64,000 nt of DNA from assembly GCA_023374025.1 (NCBI GenBank), contig SIJG01000057.1, positions 715,848-779,847 on the forward strand, given 5' to 3'. Below the pieces are notes generated by a model. The model was not told the DNA's origin. It was given only the letters and a program-made list of their open reading frames with translations, and searched no databases. Shown piece after piece: positions 44,141 to 55,846 of the stretch. The translations under genes were made by a program, and so were the position numbers. Every line of letters begins with the position of its first letter. Position 1 is the first letter of the stretch. The stretch is from Heterodera schachtii (taxonomy: Eukaryota > Nematoda > Chromadorea > Rhabditida > Heteroderidae).

Positions 44141-45722
44141 ATGTCAGACAACCGAAAAGAAGCGGAGGAAAAGATGGCAAAAGCAATGTAAAATTAAAAT
44201 TCCAATTAAAATGCCAATTTCAATTTCAATTTTAAATTTTGTTTTCCTTTTTCTTCAGATTCCTCTCTGACGATTGTTGGCTCAAAGTGTTCGAATTGCT
44301 TTCCCCGCGTCAACTTGGCCTTGGCATTGCGCTGGTCAGCCACCGATTCCACTATCTCGTGGGCGTACACTTCAAATCGCGCAAATGGACATTGAACAAA
44401 ATGGAAATTCGAAGCCGTATGGGCGAGAATGGCACAAATCAAATGGAACTTGTCAATGCCCGTTGGCGGCCGTTGCCAATTCCGCAAGTCCAAGTGCCAT
44501 GCAACGTCATCGGATTCGAATGGATTGAGATTAAGTAAAATTGGCAATATTCAAAAAAAAATTTAGACAATTTTCCCCATTCATTTTCAGATTCATCGAC
44601 AAAAATGCCATCGCTTTTCTCGGCCATTTTCGCCAACTTTTCACCAAATGTCCAATTAAATTTGACATCAACACAGGCAGTGACCACCTTTTGGCGTTCA
44701 TTTTGCGCAACATTTGGCCAATGCTCGGAAAAAACGTTGTTGGTATGTTTTGTTTACGGGTGTTTTCATTGTTTGCGGGAATTTCTGGGCAATAGTAAAA
44801 AGATTATTGCTTTCGAAAAATTTAAAAAAATAAATTTCAAGAAAATTATTTTCAGGGGGGTAATCCGATACCGTAAATCACGAATCTGGTCATATTTTGG
44901 CTCAATAACGGTACCCCGAACCCGGGTTCGAATATTTTTCAAAAATTTCAAATGAATTTCTTTTTGCAAGCGCCTCAGATTACCCCTGAAAATAATTTTC
45001 TTGAAATTTATTTTTAAAAATTTTCGGGACCAATAATCTTTTTACCGCCCGTCAACAATCTTCAACATTTGCCCAGAATTCCGCGTCTTATCCTTCCACG
45101 ACAATGCCATGCCGTTGGATGGCCAAGCGGTGTTCAATTGGCTTTTCACTCCGCGTCCGGACAATGTGCCGAAGGTGTTCAGTTGCTGTTTGTTTGACGA
45201 TGCGAATTTGGCGCCGAAAATTGATGGATTCAAATCGGTGCTTACCTAATTGACTTATTGGTGTATTTTTAATCAATTTTTCCAATTTTAGGCTTTTGCT
45301 TCGGCTTCATCTTCCGTCAATTTCATCGTTTCCTTTTCTTTTGAGGCGTCTTTTGCTTACGCCTTTGTGCCATTCCATCTGACAAATGACGAGACGGGGG
45401 AACAATTGGCATTGAAAAGGACTAACAGTAACAGATGTTTTTTGTTGGTCCGTTGTCCAATTGGGCGAGACGAAAGCGAATGGACAAAATGGGAGGAGGA
45501 AGCGATTGGCTGGGAATTTCTTCATCAGTGGAACAGAATTAACATTGAAATTGATTTTGAAGACAAAATCGGCGATGGGTAAGCGAATGTTTGTTTTTTT
45601 TTTGAAATTTTTCTATTTTTTTTTCATGCTTATTCAAAAATTCAAATTTATATAATTTTTCGATTTTTAGGCTTCTCACCGCAATGCCCGGCCCAAGTGA
45701 TCAGCAGCAAATGATTGAATGA
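44141..45722 (+). CDS. F-box-like family gene (six-exon model)
   Basis: Exons 44141-44187, 44259-44534, 44591-44742, about 45064-45237, 45292-45578 and 45671-45722. Exon 1 starts MSDNRKEAEEKMAKA. Exon 2 is the F-box-like helix bundle (FLSDDCWLKVFELLSPRQLG then LVSHRFHYLVGVHFK), the part that in F-box proteins binds SKP1. Exons 3-6 form the family-specific C-terminal domain (AIAFLGHFRQLF, VFNWLFTPRPDNVPKVFS, CFLLVRCPIGRDESEWTKW). Introns are short except the third (GTATGT, about 320 bases), which holds a foldback element. The segment LRLSFKCFRRLRQLAPS present in the sister copy at 54807 is degraded here (GMFCLRVFSLFAG before a stop) unless spliced out. It may therefore be functional but shortened. 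Confidence 0.65.
44784..45047. repeat. Foldback element inside an F-box-like intron
   Basis: Arms of about 75-85 bases share TAAAAAGATTATTG, AAATTTCAAGAAAATTATTT and CAGGGGGGTAATC / GATTACCCCTG. The same element is in the third family copy (61460-61725). In the copy at 55057 only the right arm remains, so the left arm was lost there. Confidence 0.65.
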
Positions 45723-46681
45723 TTTGCGGAGAAGTGATCGATCAATTTGAATTGCGGAGGTGGAAAATGAATTGAGACTATTTTAATGTGCTATAGAAAT
45801 GTTCTTTTTGTTGGAATGATCAATTATTATTTTTGCTTTTTTTTTATGTTAAAGTTGGCACCCTGAAAATTGAATGCATTTGTAAGAATTTTTTTTTCTA
45901 ATTTTTAGAGATCGGAATGCTAGGCAAAATGAATCATTTTAGTTGGAGTTCGAAAATTTGTTTTCGAGTTTCTATTTTGTGGCATTTTAAAGCTTATGCC
46001 ACCAAGGAAAAAATGAAACGAAAACAAAGTAAAAATTACTGAAAACTAAAAATAGTGATTGAATGAAAAATGAATGATTTTGTTGGTTTTTCGGTTGCCG
46101 ATTTATGGACAAGCGGAAAATGGGAAAAGCAGCTGATCAGAGGGGCGTAAATCATCACAAATTAACACTAATAAAAACTGAAATTTATTTTATTTTAATT
46201 ATCTGGGAAAAGCGTTGGCAAATAATTTAATGGAAAAATGAAAAGCCAAATAAATCATCGCTAAAGGGCATTATTTCCGGTGGATGGGAAATAATGGACA
46301 AATCGGACATTTTGCATTAATTAATTTCCCATTAACTCTTTCATCTGTGGGAAAAGTGTTGACAAACGGACGGTATGTAAAAAAAAAGAAATTATGTATA
46401 TGAAATTTGATTTAATAAAATATGATTAAATTATGAGAGTGTCATTAAAATTTGGATGGTATTGCAGTTAACGGGAACCATACTTTTGAAAATTCCGGAT
46501 AAGTAAGCATAAGAGAATTTAGACCCGGGTTTTCGAGGTTAAAATTTCATGATCCGTTTCACAAAATAAAACGAAGGAGAGATTTCAGGTGGCGGTGGAA
46601 TTTCAAAGAGATTTTTTTTTTGATTGGGAATTTTAATTTTTAACTCCGTTTAATTATTTTGTGATTTTTCAACAATTTCAG
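45723..46681. other. Intergenic between the tandem F-box-like genes
   Basis: No gene. This spacer is homologous to 55847-56568 plus 57138-57300, and to 62353-63074 plus 63644-63810. Here it lacks the 569-bp insertion carried by those copies and therefore shows the empty target site (ATGAGAGTGTCATTAAAATT at about 46434). Confidence 0.7.
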
Positions 46682-48153
46682 TTGCACTGATGTGTGGATG
46701 GACATTCTGCCATTCTTTGATCGTGCTCAACTCTGCCTCAAATTGGCACTGCTTTCGCCCCGTTTTGATTGTTTGGTGGACACGCATTTCGACGGCGGCA
46801 AAAGCGATTTGACTCTTTGGCACCCAATCGCGATTCGCAAGGACCATTGCGCGGGAAAAGCAATGCTTTTTGCACACATCGATGCCAATTCTGAGCAATT
46901 TCCATTGCCCGACCGTCCGCTGCCCAACAAAATTCGCTTTTTTCAGTATCTTCACATTCAGTAATTCAATGATTAAAATTTTACTTAATTTAAGGCATAA
47001 AAGCATTCCATTTCAGGTACATTGACCATTCCGTCATCGCATTTCTCCTTGCCAACAAACACATTTGGGACAGAGGCACCAAATTGGATTTGAATGTGAA
47101 TTCACCTAAAATTTGGGATGTTTTGGCCCAACACATTTGGCCCATTTTTGTGCCAAACATACGTCATTTGCTCCTTCCTAATGGTGCGTATTTGGACAAT
47201 TTGTGTCGTTTGATTTCGCCGACATTTCTCACTGATCTCAATCAATTGAATTCAATCGATTCCTGTGATCTGTTCCCCGGTGGGATTATCAGTGCTGCTG
47301 CTGCTGATGATGGACCAAATGCAACTTCTGCTGGCCAAGCGTTGTCCAAATGGCTGCACAATCCAAGAAAAGATGGACAGCCCAAGCAATTGTGTTGCAG
47401 TTCTTATAATGAGTCCGAAGCAAAGGAATGGGTCAACAATTTCAAACAGGTCAAAATACCGTACCGTATTTCCTAAAATATAGCCAATACCGTACCGTAT
47501 TTCCTAAAATATAGCCCCCAGCCCCCCTTAAACTATAGAAACCCCCCCCCCTGAAATAAAGCCCCCCTTTTTGAGGGGGGGGGGGGTTGAAAAATAAAGC
47601 CCACAGGGGACTCTATTTTAGGAAATACGGTAAGCCAGTTTTAAATGCAATGAATTGTTTTGTTGAGATGAATTTTGTTTTGATTTTTCATTTTCTTTTT
47701 TTTTTGTCTTTTCTACGTGCCGTCACTTCTGCCACTTATAACATTGGATTTGAACTGTGTACGGCTTCAACAGCAACCATTGAGCAATTTGCGTTGGTGA
47801 ACGAACGAACCCAAGAAAAGCTGACACTGAGCAAAGAAAGGGAAAAAGCATGGGAAAGCCGATGGGTGATGAAGCGATGCCCAATTAGTGGGGAAACGGC
47901 GGCGGTTCAGTGGGAAAACGACGAAAATTTGGACGAATTGAGCACTGTGTACTTTGATTTGTATGATGGCAATGCCAATAATTATCTTGGGTGAGCAGCA
48001 AATAATTAATATAATTATTTTACAAAAAAAAAAAACTATTAAATTCAATTCACCGGCGCTTTTCTCATTAGCGGATCCAATTTTTCAACAAAAAAAGGAG
48101 GGGAAACTTATATTAGTGGCCAGGGAAGTGATCATAATGTAATTGACAGCTGA
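46682..48153 (+). CDS. F-box-like family gene, second subfamily
   Basis: Exons 46682-46960, 47017-47449, about 47650-47990 and 48072-48153. The first holds the F-box-like part DVWMDILPFFDRAQLCLKLA then LLSPRFDCLVDTHF. The second reads SVIAFLLANKHIWDRGTK, IWPIFVPNIRHLLLPNGAYL and GQALSKWLHNPRKDGQPK. The third reads FALVNERTQEKLTLSK and WVMKRCPISGETAA and ends LG|GTGAGC. The last reads GSNFSTKKGGETYISGQG and ends at TGA. No initiating exon is seen before 46682. The intron after 47449 contains a MITE (47462-47632), and the acceptor of the third exon is unclear. Similar to the minus-strand copy at 39589-40496. I expect a SKP1-binding substrate receptor or a mimic of one. Confidence 0.65.
47462..47632. 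mobile_element. TA-bounded MITE with duplicated left end
   Basis: The left end TACCGTATTTCCTAAAATATA occurs twice in tandem (47462 and 47493), separated by 31 bases; the right end TTTTAGGAAATACGGTA is at 47616-47632. The body is made of poly-C and poly-G runs. It sits in an intron of the F-box-like gene. Same family as 34942-35043. Confidence 0.8.
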
Positions 48154-48500
48154 CTGGTGGGACAACTCGACTGATGAACAACTCAGTTTTATGAGAATTT
48201 ACAAAAATTATAAAAATTGAACAATAATTAAATTTAAAAAATTAAATAATTTATTCTTACAAAATTATGAATAAACTATTAAATCGTTTAAAATTTAAGA
48301 GTTGTATTTCGGGTGTTATGACAACTTTTACACAGATAACTCGTACAATGGCTTAGGCTAGGCCTAAGCCTTAGGCTACCTAGGCTTACATTGGCCTTGG
48401 CTTTGGCTTTATTTAAAAAAAATTATTGTACGGCTGAGTTGTCGTCCATTAGCCGAGTTGTCCTCGACTGACAGTGCGAATTCGTCAATTGTCTTGGCAT
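48154..48500. repeat. Inverted-repeat block with telomere-like words
   Basis: GACAACTCGACTGATGAAC and AACTCAG at 48160-48187 are mirrored, with minor changes, at 48424-48463 (CTGAGTTGTCGTCC, AGCCGAGTTGTC). Between them 48351-48390 is a cluster of TTAGGC and GCCTAA words in both orientations. The right arm is also the start of the segmental duplication. Confidence 0.6.
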
Positions 48501-50328
48501 CAAGGGCGTAGCCAGACCCTTGGCTTTGGGGGGGGCTGAAGTCAAAAAGTCGATTTTTAGGGGTGTATTTTTCCTTTTTAAGTCGATTTTTAGGGGTGTA
48601 TTTTTGGTTTTTTGAAATCCCGAATTATGGGGTGTATTTTACAAAATTTTTCGCCAAAAAATTAATATTTTTTGCCATTTTGGCCTCCATTTTTCAAAAA
48701 TATGGTAAAATGGGGGTCCGGCGGTGCCGATAGGCGCCGCCGGGAAAATTTTTGAGTATTTTAATGCAATTTTATTAAGAAAATTGCTTAAAATTTCAAA
48801 AAAATCTACTGAAAATTTTTTACTTTTTGGGTTTCGGGGGGGGGCTTTAGCCCCCCCAGCCCCCCCCCTGCCTACGCCCTTGCTTGGCATTAGTGTTTTA
48901 TCGATACGAAAGTCGCCATAGAATTTTTGAATAGGGACTCGGAAAGACTATTTATTTATTTTTTGTTCTTTGTCTCGGAAATTTTGGCTCCCTATCGTTT
49001 TATCACTGATCAGCAGGGCTTCCATTTTTATGTAAATACATATTTTTTCCCGAAATTCTCAATAGCCTAATTAGTTGGAAAAACACTTTGTTTTTTGTGT
49101 TTGTGAACAAAAGTTGGGACTTTTATTTACATATTTTTACATATTTTGGGATTTTTCTACTTTACATATTTGGGGATTTTTCTACATATTACATATGTAC
49201 ATATTTTTATACATATTTTGGAGATTAAATTGCATTTAATTTAGGCCATTGTCTGAAACGGATAAAAGCAACGAAAAAGTGTTCTCGAGCCCAGTGGGGC
49301 CAAGCAGTAATCAGCGGAAAGAATGAATGAATTTTGAGAAATGATCAGTTCTTTTTTGAATTCTTAATTGGAATATCTATAATTATTTTTTCTCTGTTAA
49401 ATAAAAAATTTGGATTATATTACAGTTAACAGGAACCCGTAATTTTGAAAATACCGGATAAGCAAGGATAAGAGAAATAAATCTGCAATTTATTTGGCAA
49501 TCAAAAAGAAAAAAAACCAAGCGAAAATTTAAAAACGGAATGAATGAATGAATTATTTCAGAAATGATTGATCATTTTATGGATTCCTAATTGAAATTGA
49601 ATTTGTTTTTATCTTTATGTTAAATAAAAAATTTAATATTGCACATTTTCCGGAAAAAGTCAATTTTCGAGAATTAGAAAAAAAATTAGACCAACAGTAT
49701 CGAAATGAATTGATTTGTAATGTGCTAGCAAAATGATAAAAAAAGAACTTTTTTGAGCATTTTTTTCTTGACATATTTTAGTTTTTTGGGATGTTTTTGT
49801 GACATTTTTTGGGAATTTTTGGCACTTATTACTTGCATATTTGGCCTTTTTTTGGCACATGTAAAATCTGCGTGCCCTGCTGTTGATCAATGATCAGCAA
49901 CAAATCTTTTTCAAAAAAGAATGAGTCTTTTGCACTTTTTCCAACTTTGGGTCGGTGATCAAATCGTTCGTCCCAAAAGAATTTTGCCGTTTTTTTCCGT
50001 TTTTTCCACCTTTCCCGTGACCCCTCCCCCTTAATCTCCGCCTTTCCCCATTTATCCCATAAAAAAGTATTCTCCAATTTTGCTCCATTGATCTCTTGGT
50101 GTTCTTCTGTCTTCTGCCGCCGCTCATCCGTGCCAGGAACGCCTTCGCCCCGTTGGAAGAGCCTATAAAAGAACCATTTGAAGAGCCATTCAAAGCCATT
50201 CTCTCTCTCTCTCTTAAAGCCTCCCACCCCTCCCCTGAAATTAATATAAAAATATTTATTCATAATCTTATTAAGAGATGGGCATGGGATTTGCCGGGAT
50301 CTCAGCATTCCGCAATTTCTTTTGCTTT
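48421..50328. repeat. Segmental duplication, copy 2
   Basis: Homologous to 41573-43058. It differs by the 382-bp hAT-type element (48501-48882), a 17-base addition near 50118 and small homopolymer changes. It contains no gene; the CCTATAAAAG plus (CT)n segment at 50160-50215 could be a core promoter without a surviving gene behind it. Confidence 0.8.
48501..48882. mobile_element. Non-autonomous hAT-type element, CAAGGGCGTAG ends
   Basis: The left CAAGGGCGTAGCCAG and right CTGCCTACGCCCTTG ends are inverted copies. The exact 8-bp duplication CTTGGCAT flanks it (48493-48500, 48883-48890). The other duplication copy shows the empty site at about 41640 with a single CTTGGCAT. Inside are three GGGGTGTATTTT words, one GC-rich hairpin cassette (48718-48743) and G/C runs. 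No transposase. Confidence 0.92.
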
Positions 50329-51000
50329 ATGTATTCTGAATAATTTCACTTATTTTTTTTTCAATTTGCTTATTGTTAGCTAATTTAAACCCGTCAAATC
50401 TGTCTTAATAATTTGACCCAATAAAAGTATCTGATGCCATCTGATCACCGAGACAACTGAGTCCCAGTGAAAATAGATTTTTCAGTACCGAAGAAATAAG
50501 TTAATTTTTATTTCAAAAACCGGTTTAAAGTTAAAGCGTGCTTAAAAACTTTGGATTGCTTAATCATTTTCAGCGCATAAGAAAACCTATAAAAGTGTTT
50601 TTGTGTGTTTTTGAGTTTGGGCCCTATGATTAATATTTTCCCTTCTTTCCAGGAGCTTTCAAATGATACACTAAGGTTATTCAATTGGTTGGAAAAGCAT
50701 CAAAATTATTTTCAAAAAGCATCATTTTTTTAACTTAACGTGTCTAAGCCCAAGGGCCCGTGCCCCGGGTTTACACGGGCCCGTTGCCAGTAACCCATAT
50801 TTTGTTTTGGACTGACATTGGTTTCACAGGCTTTACGGTTTTTTCCCGTAACCCGTGTTGGTGCCGTGCCCGTAGCCCGTGCCGGTGTATTTCAAAAATT
50901 CCGATCCCATGTTACTATTTCTCAACTAGCCTCATTGAAAATTTTCTTATATTTTTAAGCAAACATTTTCAAAACAATTTTTACTTTGTGCAATTTTTAC
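50329..51000. other. Intergenic with a GGGCCCGTG-word patch
   Basis: No gene. 50740-50890 is packed with GGGCCCGTG, CCCGTAACCCGTG and CCCGTGCCGG-type words, the same style as the other word-rich elements, but the ends are not clear. 50430-50480 is like the CTGAGTCCCAGTGAAAA block of the foldback family at 30160. Confidence 0.45.
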
Positions 51001-51889
51001 ATGGCATCATCAAAAAGGGAAATTTGGCGGATCGGATGAAGCATTTGTTGGGCACGGCTAAACTTGCGGATGCGCACTTTTTGGTGGGGGACGGAGACGG
51101 AAAGGAGGCGAGTTTATATTGCTTTTCATATATTTGTTAATTTTTAATTTTTGTTTTTTAAGCTTTTGTCTGCCCATAAAAGCATTTTGGTGTCCGCTTC
51201 CGACGTTTTTGAGGCAATGTTCCGTTTTGACTCCCAAAATGGAAAAACGGAAAAGGGTAAAGAAAAAAATGCGCAAAAAAAAAAATTAAAGGCTTTTATT
51301 TCTACATATTGCATAGAATGACCACTTATTTGTTAGCACGAAAAATTAGCGAAAAGCCATTAGAAAATGCCAAAATTGGTCTCGGGCAAAGAAAGAATGG
51401 TCATGCCATCCAAATCGTCCAAGAAATTAAAAAAAAATCATGCAAGAAATTATGGATAAACTAAAATTTAAATTGCCAAAAGAAAAAATAAATAATTGTT
51501 TATTTTTAATCGTTTTATTACTTTTTTTAAATGTCAACATTCTCTCATTTTCGTGTATTGACGTGTTTAATTACATTTATTCACACTTCATGCTTTCGAA
51601 TGATATCAAAAATATAGGGCAAACTTCTTTTATTAAATTTTCCCGTTCAAATGGTTAAATTCAAAATTAATTTTAAATAGAAATTCCTGAATTTAAAAAA
51701 TTAACAATTAAAGTGCCAAAATAGAAATAATTTAAAAATTTATTTTATTTTTTGGTTTAGCATCTGTCGACAAACCCGTGGAAGTGCCCGATGTTGAAGC
51801 AGCAGCGTTCAAAGTGATGCTCAGCTTTATTTATGCGGACGATTTGAGCGAATTGGACGGAGAAAACGCAATGGCAGTGCTTTGCGCTG
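51001..51889 (+). pseudogene. BTB/POZ domain gene, 5' part only
   Basis: Three exons of a BTB domain are clear. Exon 1 (to 51107) reads LADRMKHLLGTAKLADAHFL then VGDGDGKE. Exon 2 (51163-51256) reads LLSAHKSILVSASDVFEAMF then RFDSQNG. Exon 3 (51761-51889) reads EVPDVEAAAFKVMLSFIYAD then DLSELDGENAMAVL. The first intron begins with GC (GGAG|GCGAGT) and ends TTTTTTAAG, a GC-AG intron. The ATG at 51001 (MASSSK-like) is out of frame with exon 1 by one base in an AAAAAGGGAAATTT run; the ATG at 51036 is in frame. After exon 3 the next 4 kb hold no continuation of the family (BACK or MATH part), so the gene is truncated. BTB proteins of this type act as adaptors of cullin-3 ubiquitin ligases. Confidence 0.75.
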
Positions 51890-51908
51890 GTGAAAACAAT
51901 TTTTATTT

Positions 51909-52020
51909 ATGGCAATTAATTAATTAATTTTAATTTTCTATGGCAATTAATTAATTAATTTCAATTTTCTATTGCAATTAATTAATTAATTTTAATTTTC
52001 TATGGCAATTAATTAATTAC
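51909..52020. repeat. 31-bp tandem repeat, TTAATTAA-rich
   Basis: Between three and four units of GGCAATTAATTAATTAATTT plus TAATTTTCTAT. It begins right after the last BTB exon and seems to mark the truncation point. Confidence 0.8.
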
Positions 52021-52792
52021 TAAAAAGGCAGAAAAAAATGACAAAATAGGCATTAAATAGGCACAAAAATAGGCACATAAAATCTTTTGTTAATGCTTTT
52101 TAAATAGCAGTACAAGTAAAAACTTAAATATTTCAATTGTAAATGAAATTATTAAATATTTTAAAGTTTTTTTTGAATAGGACGAATTTTAAACTAAATT
52201 TTTTTATTAAATAAAAATTAAATTTTGCAGGTCAATTTTCTGAAATTTTTTCGGAGCCAATTCTTAGGGGTGTGTTTTTCGTTTTTATTGTATTTTTGTT
52301 AAGGATTTTTTAGATAACCCAAATAGGCACATTAAGCACAAAAACCCGAAATAGGCAAAAATAGGCATTATAAAAGTGGTGTTCAGAGATTTGACCCCGA
52401 GACTCGGCCCAGAGGCTGGAGACCTAGACCGAAAATCCCGAGACGGAGACCAAAAAAAACCCGAGACTTTTCTCGAGTCGAGGCTCGAGACAGAGACTCT
52501 CGAACAGTGCTATTATAAGGGATATGACAACTTTGAATGGGTCGGAGGTCGCCACATTTTATAGTTTTTAACACTGTATGTGTTTTGCTTTTTGTTTAGT
52601 TTTTTGTCTGTGCCCGCACTTCTGTCAGTTATTGTGTTTACTTTTTTCATATGCCAATGCCAATTTGAAATTTCCGGGCTGCTCTAGTCGAATAGAAGAA
52701 TATCGTTTCTGAATATTACTTTTTTAATTTTCCAACTGAATGAATGCCATTGATTGCAATTTGACTTCTCCCGCAATGGGACGGCAAAAGTG
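52021..52792. other. Word-rich element-like DNA, no gene
   Basis: 52025-52375 repeats ATAGGCAC-type words at both ends. 52378-52520 repeats CGAGAC/GAGACC words and has weak inverted ends (AGTGGTGTTC, GAACAGTGCT) with TTATAA on both sides. Both look like worn members of the word-rich hAT-like elements. The remainder is plain. Confidence 0.45.
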
Positions 52793-52811
52793 GGGGGGGG
52801 GGGGGGGGGGG
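52793..52811. repeat. Long poly-G run
   Basis: An uninterrupted run of about 19-20 Gs. Runs this long are recurrent in this AT-rich window (also near 2205, 2325, 4200, 43263). Confidence 0.95.
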
Positions 52812-52839
52812 GAGGACGGAGGAGGGGTCGCGTTGGTTG

Positions 52840-52955
52840 GGTCATTCACCAGCAAAAAAGTAAAATCCGTCATTCACCAGCAAAAAAGTAAAAGCCGTCA
52901 TTCACCAGCAAAAAAGTAAAACCCGTCATTCACCAGCAAAAAAGTAAAATCCGGC
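52840..52955. repeat. 28-bp minisatellite
   Basis: Four tandem units of GTCATTCACCAGCAAAAAAG plus TAAAATCC with single-base changes. Open frames through it are periodic artefacts. Confidence 0.92.
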
Positions 52956-54358
52956 GTCGCATTTTGAATTGAGTGGCACGGCAAAAAAAAAGGAAAGGAG
53001 GGCATGGGAAGACGGAGGGGAAAAAGTGAGGCAAAAAACGATGGCACAATTAGGAAGCAAAAGATTGCAGAATAATGAGGCATAATTAAAGAAGACAAGC
53101 GACAGATAATTACACAAAATTTGATATTAAATTTATATTTATTTCTAATTTATCTTTTTTGGAATCCGAAAAATTTGTTTGAGACCCACGAAAATTTGAG
53201 GCGATATTTGTAAATTTACACAAAAAGGGAAACTTTTTAAAAATTTACCTTTGATAAATTAACAGATTTTATCCATAAAATTACTAAGTGCGATTTGCGG
53301 CCTAATTTAATTTGTTACAGACAGATTTTGATGAAAAATTGTCTAAATTGTGCTTTGGAGCATTTTTGAATAGATTTTTGTCCAAAAAAGCACCAAATTT
53401 GAAACAGAATGGCAAATCACCAAAAAACTTTAAAATTTAATTTTTCATTTTTCATTTTTTTAGAGCCTAAGCCTAAGCCTAAGCCTTTTGCGCGTCCTTG
53501 GATTTCACTATTTCCATTATGTCCTTGGAAAGCGAGTTTTTCCAATGCAAACCTCTACTTTATTATTTCTTTTCTTTTTGTCCTGACTTATAACTATTTC
53601 TGCATAATTATTCCTAATTTGTGTTCTCTGATGTATACGCATTGCTTAATGACCCTAATTAGTATTCTGCTTAATGACCCATCCCTTAATGACCCCATTC
53701 GGTCAGCAGATCATAAATACCGCCCCTCCTCATCAAACACATTCATTTTTTCGCCTCGTTTTCTTTATCATTCATTCATTATTTTAAGCCCTTGAATTGA
53801 GTTATTAGCTTGCTAAATTTCAAAAAATTTTAGTAAGTTTTTAAAAGTTATGACAATTTTTCCAGTTTTTTTTTTTGCTGAAACTTTTGAAAAACTTAAT
53901 AAATTTTTTGAAATTTGGCAAGCTAATAAAGCAATTCACGGGCTATCGTATGATACCAAGATTGTGCAATTTGCTTAAAACGCATTCATTTTTTCGCCTC
54001 TTTATCACTCGTTCATTATTTTTATTACTTTTGCATTTAACCAATAAATTATATTCCCTCGGGACATTAATTCGTTTCGAATTAAAATTTGCGAAAAAAT
54101 TATTTACATAAATTTTTCCAATGCGAAAACTTTTGCACATTTTTTAGTTTAGTTTATTAGGCCCCTTTTTACAAAGGGTGTAACATAAGTAAGCTCTGTC
54201 GGCCTTAATATTTTAATGCAATTGTGCGGTCGAAATTGATAAAATTTAGTCACTTTTGGAATTTTTTGTACATTTTCCCAATTTTTTTTAACATCATTCG
54301 TTTTGCTAAACAAATTTTAAATCCGTCGAGAATTGTCTAAATAATTTGCATCAACAAA
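52956..54358. other. Intergenic, with an interstitial TTAGGC repeat
   Basis: No gene. 53465-53486 is GCCTAA three times plus GCC, the complement of the nematode telomere unit. 53630-53700 repeats a CTTAATGACCC word three times. 54270-54358 is the 5' flank of the F-box-like gene, matching 44080-44140. Confidence 0.5.
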
Positions 54359-55846
54359 ATGTCAGACAATGGAAATGAAGCGGAGGAAAAGATGGCAAAA
54401 GCAATGTAAAATTAAAATTAAAATGCCAATTTTCAATTTCAATTTTAAATTTTGTTTTTTCTTTTTTCTTCAGATTCCTCTCTGACGATTGTTGGCTCGA
54501 AGTGTTCGAATTCCTTACGCCTTCACAACTTGGCCTTGGCATTGCGCTGATCAGCCACCGATTCCACTATCTCGTGGGCGTACACTTCAAATCGCGCAAA
54601 TGGGCACTGAAATTTATGCGAATTTGCAGCGCAATTGGAGAGAATGGCACGGAGAAAATGAAAATTGCCAATTGCCATGGAGAACCATTGCCAATTGCGC
54701 AAATTCTATTGCCACGCAATGTCATCGGATTCGGACAAATCTTCATCACGTAAAATTGGGCGATTATGGAAACAATTTAGGCAACTTTTCCCCATTTCAT
54801 TTTCAGTTTCATCGATCGCAATGTCATCGCTTTTCTCCACCGTTTTTGTTCACCTTTTCCAATTAAATTGTCCATCAGGCCGACCAATGACCACATTTTG
54901 GAGTTCATTTTTCGCAACATTTGGCCTTTGTTCGCGAAAAACATTTGTGTCCTCCGATTGTCATTCAAATGTTTCCGCCGTTTGCGACAATTGGCCCCGT
55001 CAATTCTCAACGGCGACTGTCCAACACTTCGCGTTGTCAATTTATATGCCCCTTTAGGTAATACATATATAGTACAGGTGGTAGGTATCCTTTTGAAAAT
55101 TAAATTTTTGATTTTTTGCAAGCGCCTCAGATTACCCCTGAAAATAATTTTCTTGAAATTTATTTTTAAAAATTTTCGGGACCAATAATCTTTTTACCGC
55201 CCGTCATCAATCTTCAACATTTGCCCAGAATTCCGCGTCCTATCCTACCACGACAATGCCATGCGTTGGATGGCCAAGCGGTGTTCAATTGGCTTTTCAC
55301 TCCGCGTCTGGACAGTGTGCCGAAGGTGTTCAGTTGCTGTTTGTTTGACGATGCGAATTTGGCACCGAAAATTGATGGATTCAAATCGGTGCTTACTTAA
55401 TTGACTTATTGGTCTATTTTTAATCAATTTTTCCAATTTTAGGCTTTTGCCTCGGCTTCATCTTCCGTCAATTTCATCGTTTCCTTTTCTTTTGAGGCGT
55501 CTTTTGCTTACGCCTTTGTGCCATTCCATCTGACAAACGACGAGACTGGGGAACAATTGGCATTGAAAAGGACTAACAGTAACAGATGTTTTTTGTTGGT
55601 CCGTTGTCCAATTGGGCGAGAGGAAAGCAAATGGACAAAATGGGAGGAGGAAGCGATTGGCTGGGAATTTCTTCATCAGTGGAACAGAATTAACATTGAA
55701 ATTGATTTGGCTGACAAAATCGGCGATGGGTAAGCGAATGTTTTTTTTTTTGAAAATTTTCTATTTTTTTTCGCATATTTATTGCATTTTCTATTTTTAG
55801 GCTTCTCACCGCAATGCCCGGCCCAAGTGATCAGCAGCAGAAGTGA
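54359..55846 (+). pseudogene. F-box-like family gene, one-base frameshift
   Basis: Exons 54359-54405, 54474-54749, 54807-55057, about 55215-55388, 55443-55729 and 55801-55846; the first two have exactly the lengths of those in the gene at 44141. Exon 2 carries the F-box-like part (FLSDDCWLEVFEFLTPSQLG, LISHRFHYLVGVHFK). Exon 3 is complete here (LEFIFRNIWPLFAKNICVLR, CFRRLRQLAPSILNGDCPTL). In exon 4 one C is missing at about 55264 (GCCATGCGTTGG against GCCATGCCGTTGG), which throws out VFNWLFTPRP. Exons 5 and 6 are intact and end at TGA. Apart from that single base it would be the most complete family member in the window. Confidence 0.7.

Noticed and set aside
49829..50308. 159-codon minus-strand frame in the segmental duplication
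   Set aside because: The equivalent frame in copy 1 is split by indels not in multiples of three, there is no recognisable domain, and the reading crosses the (CT)n tract and the TATA-like segment.
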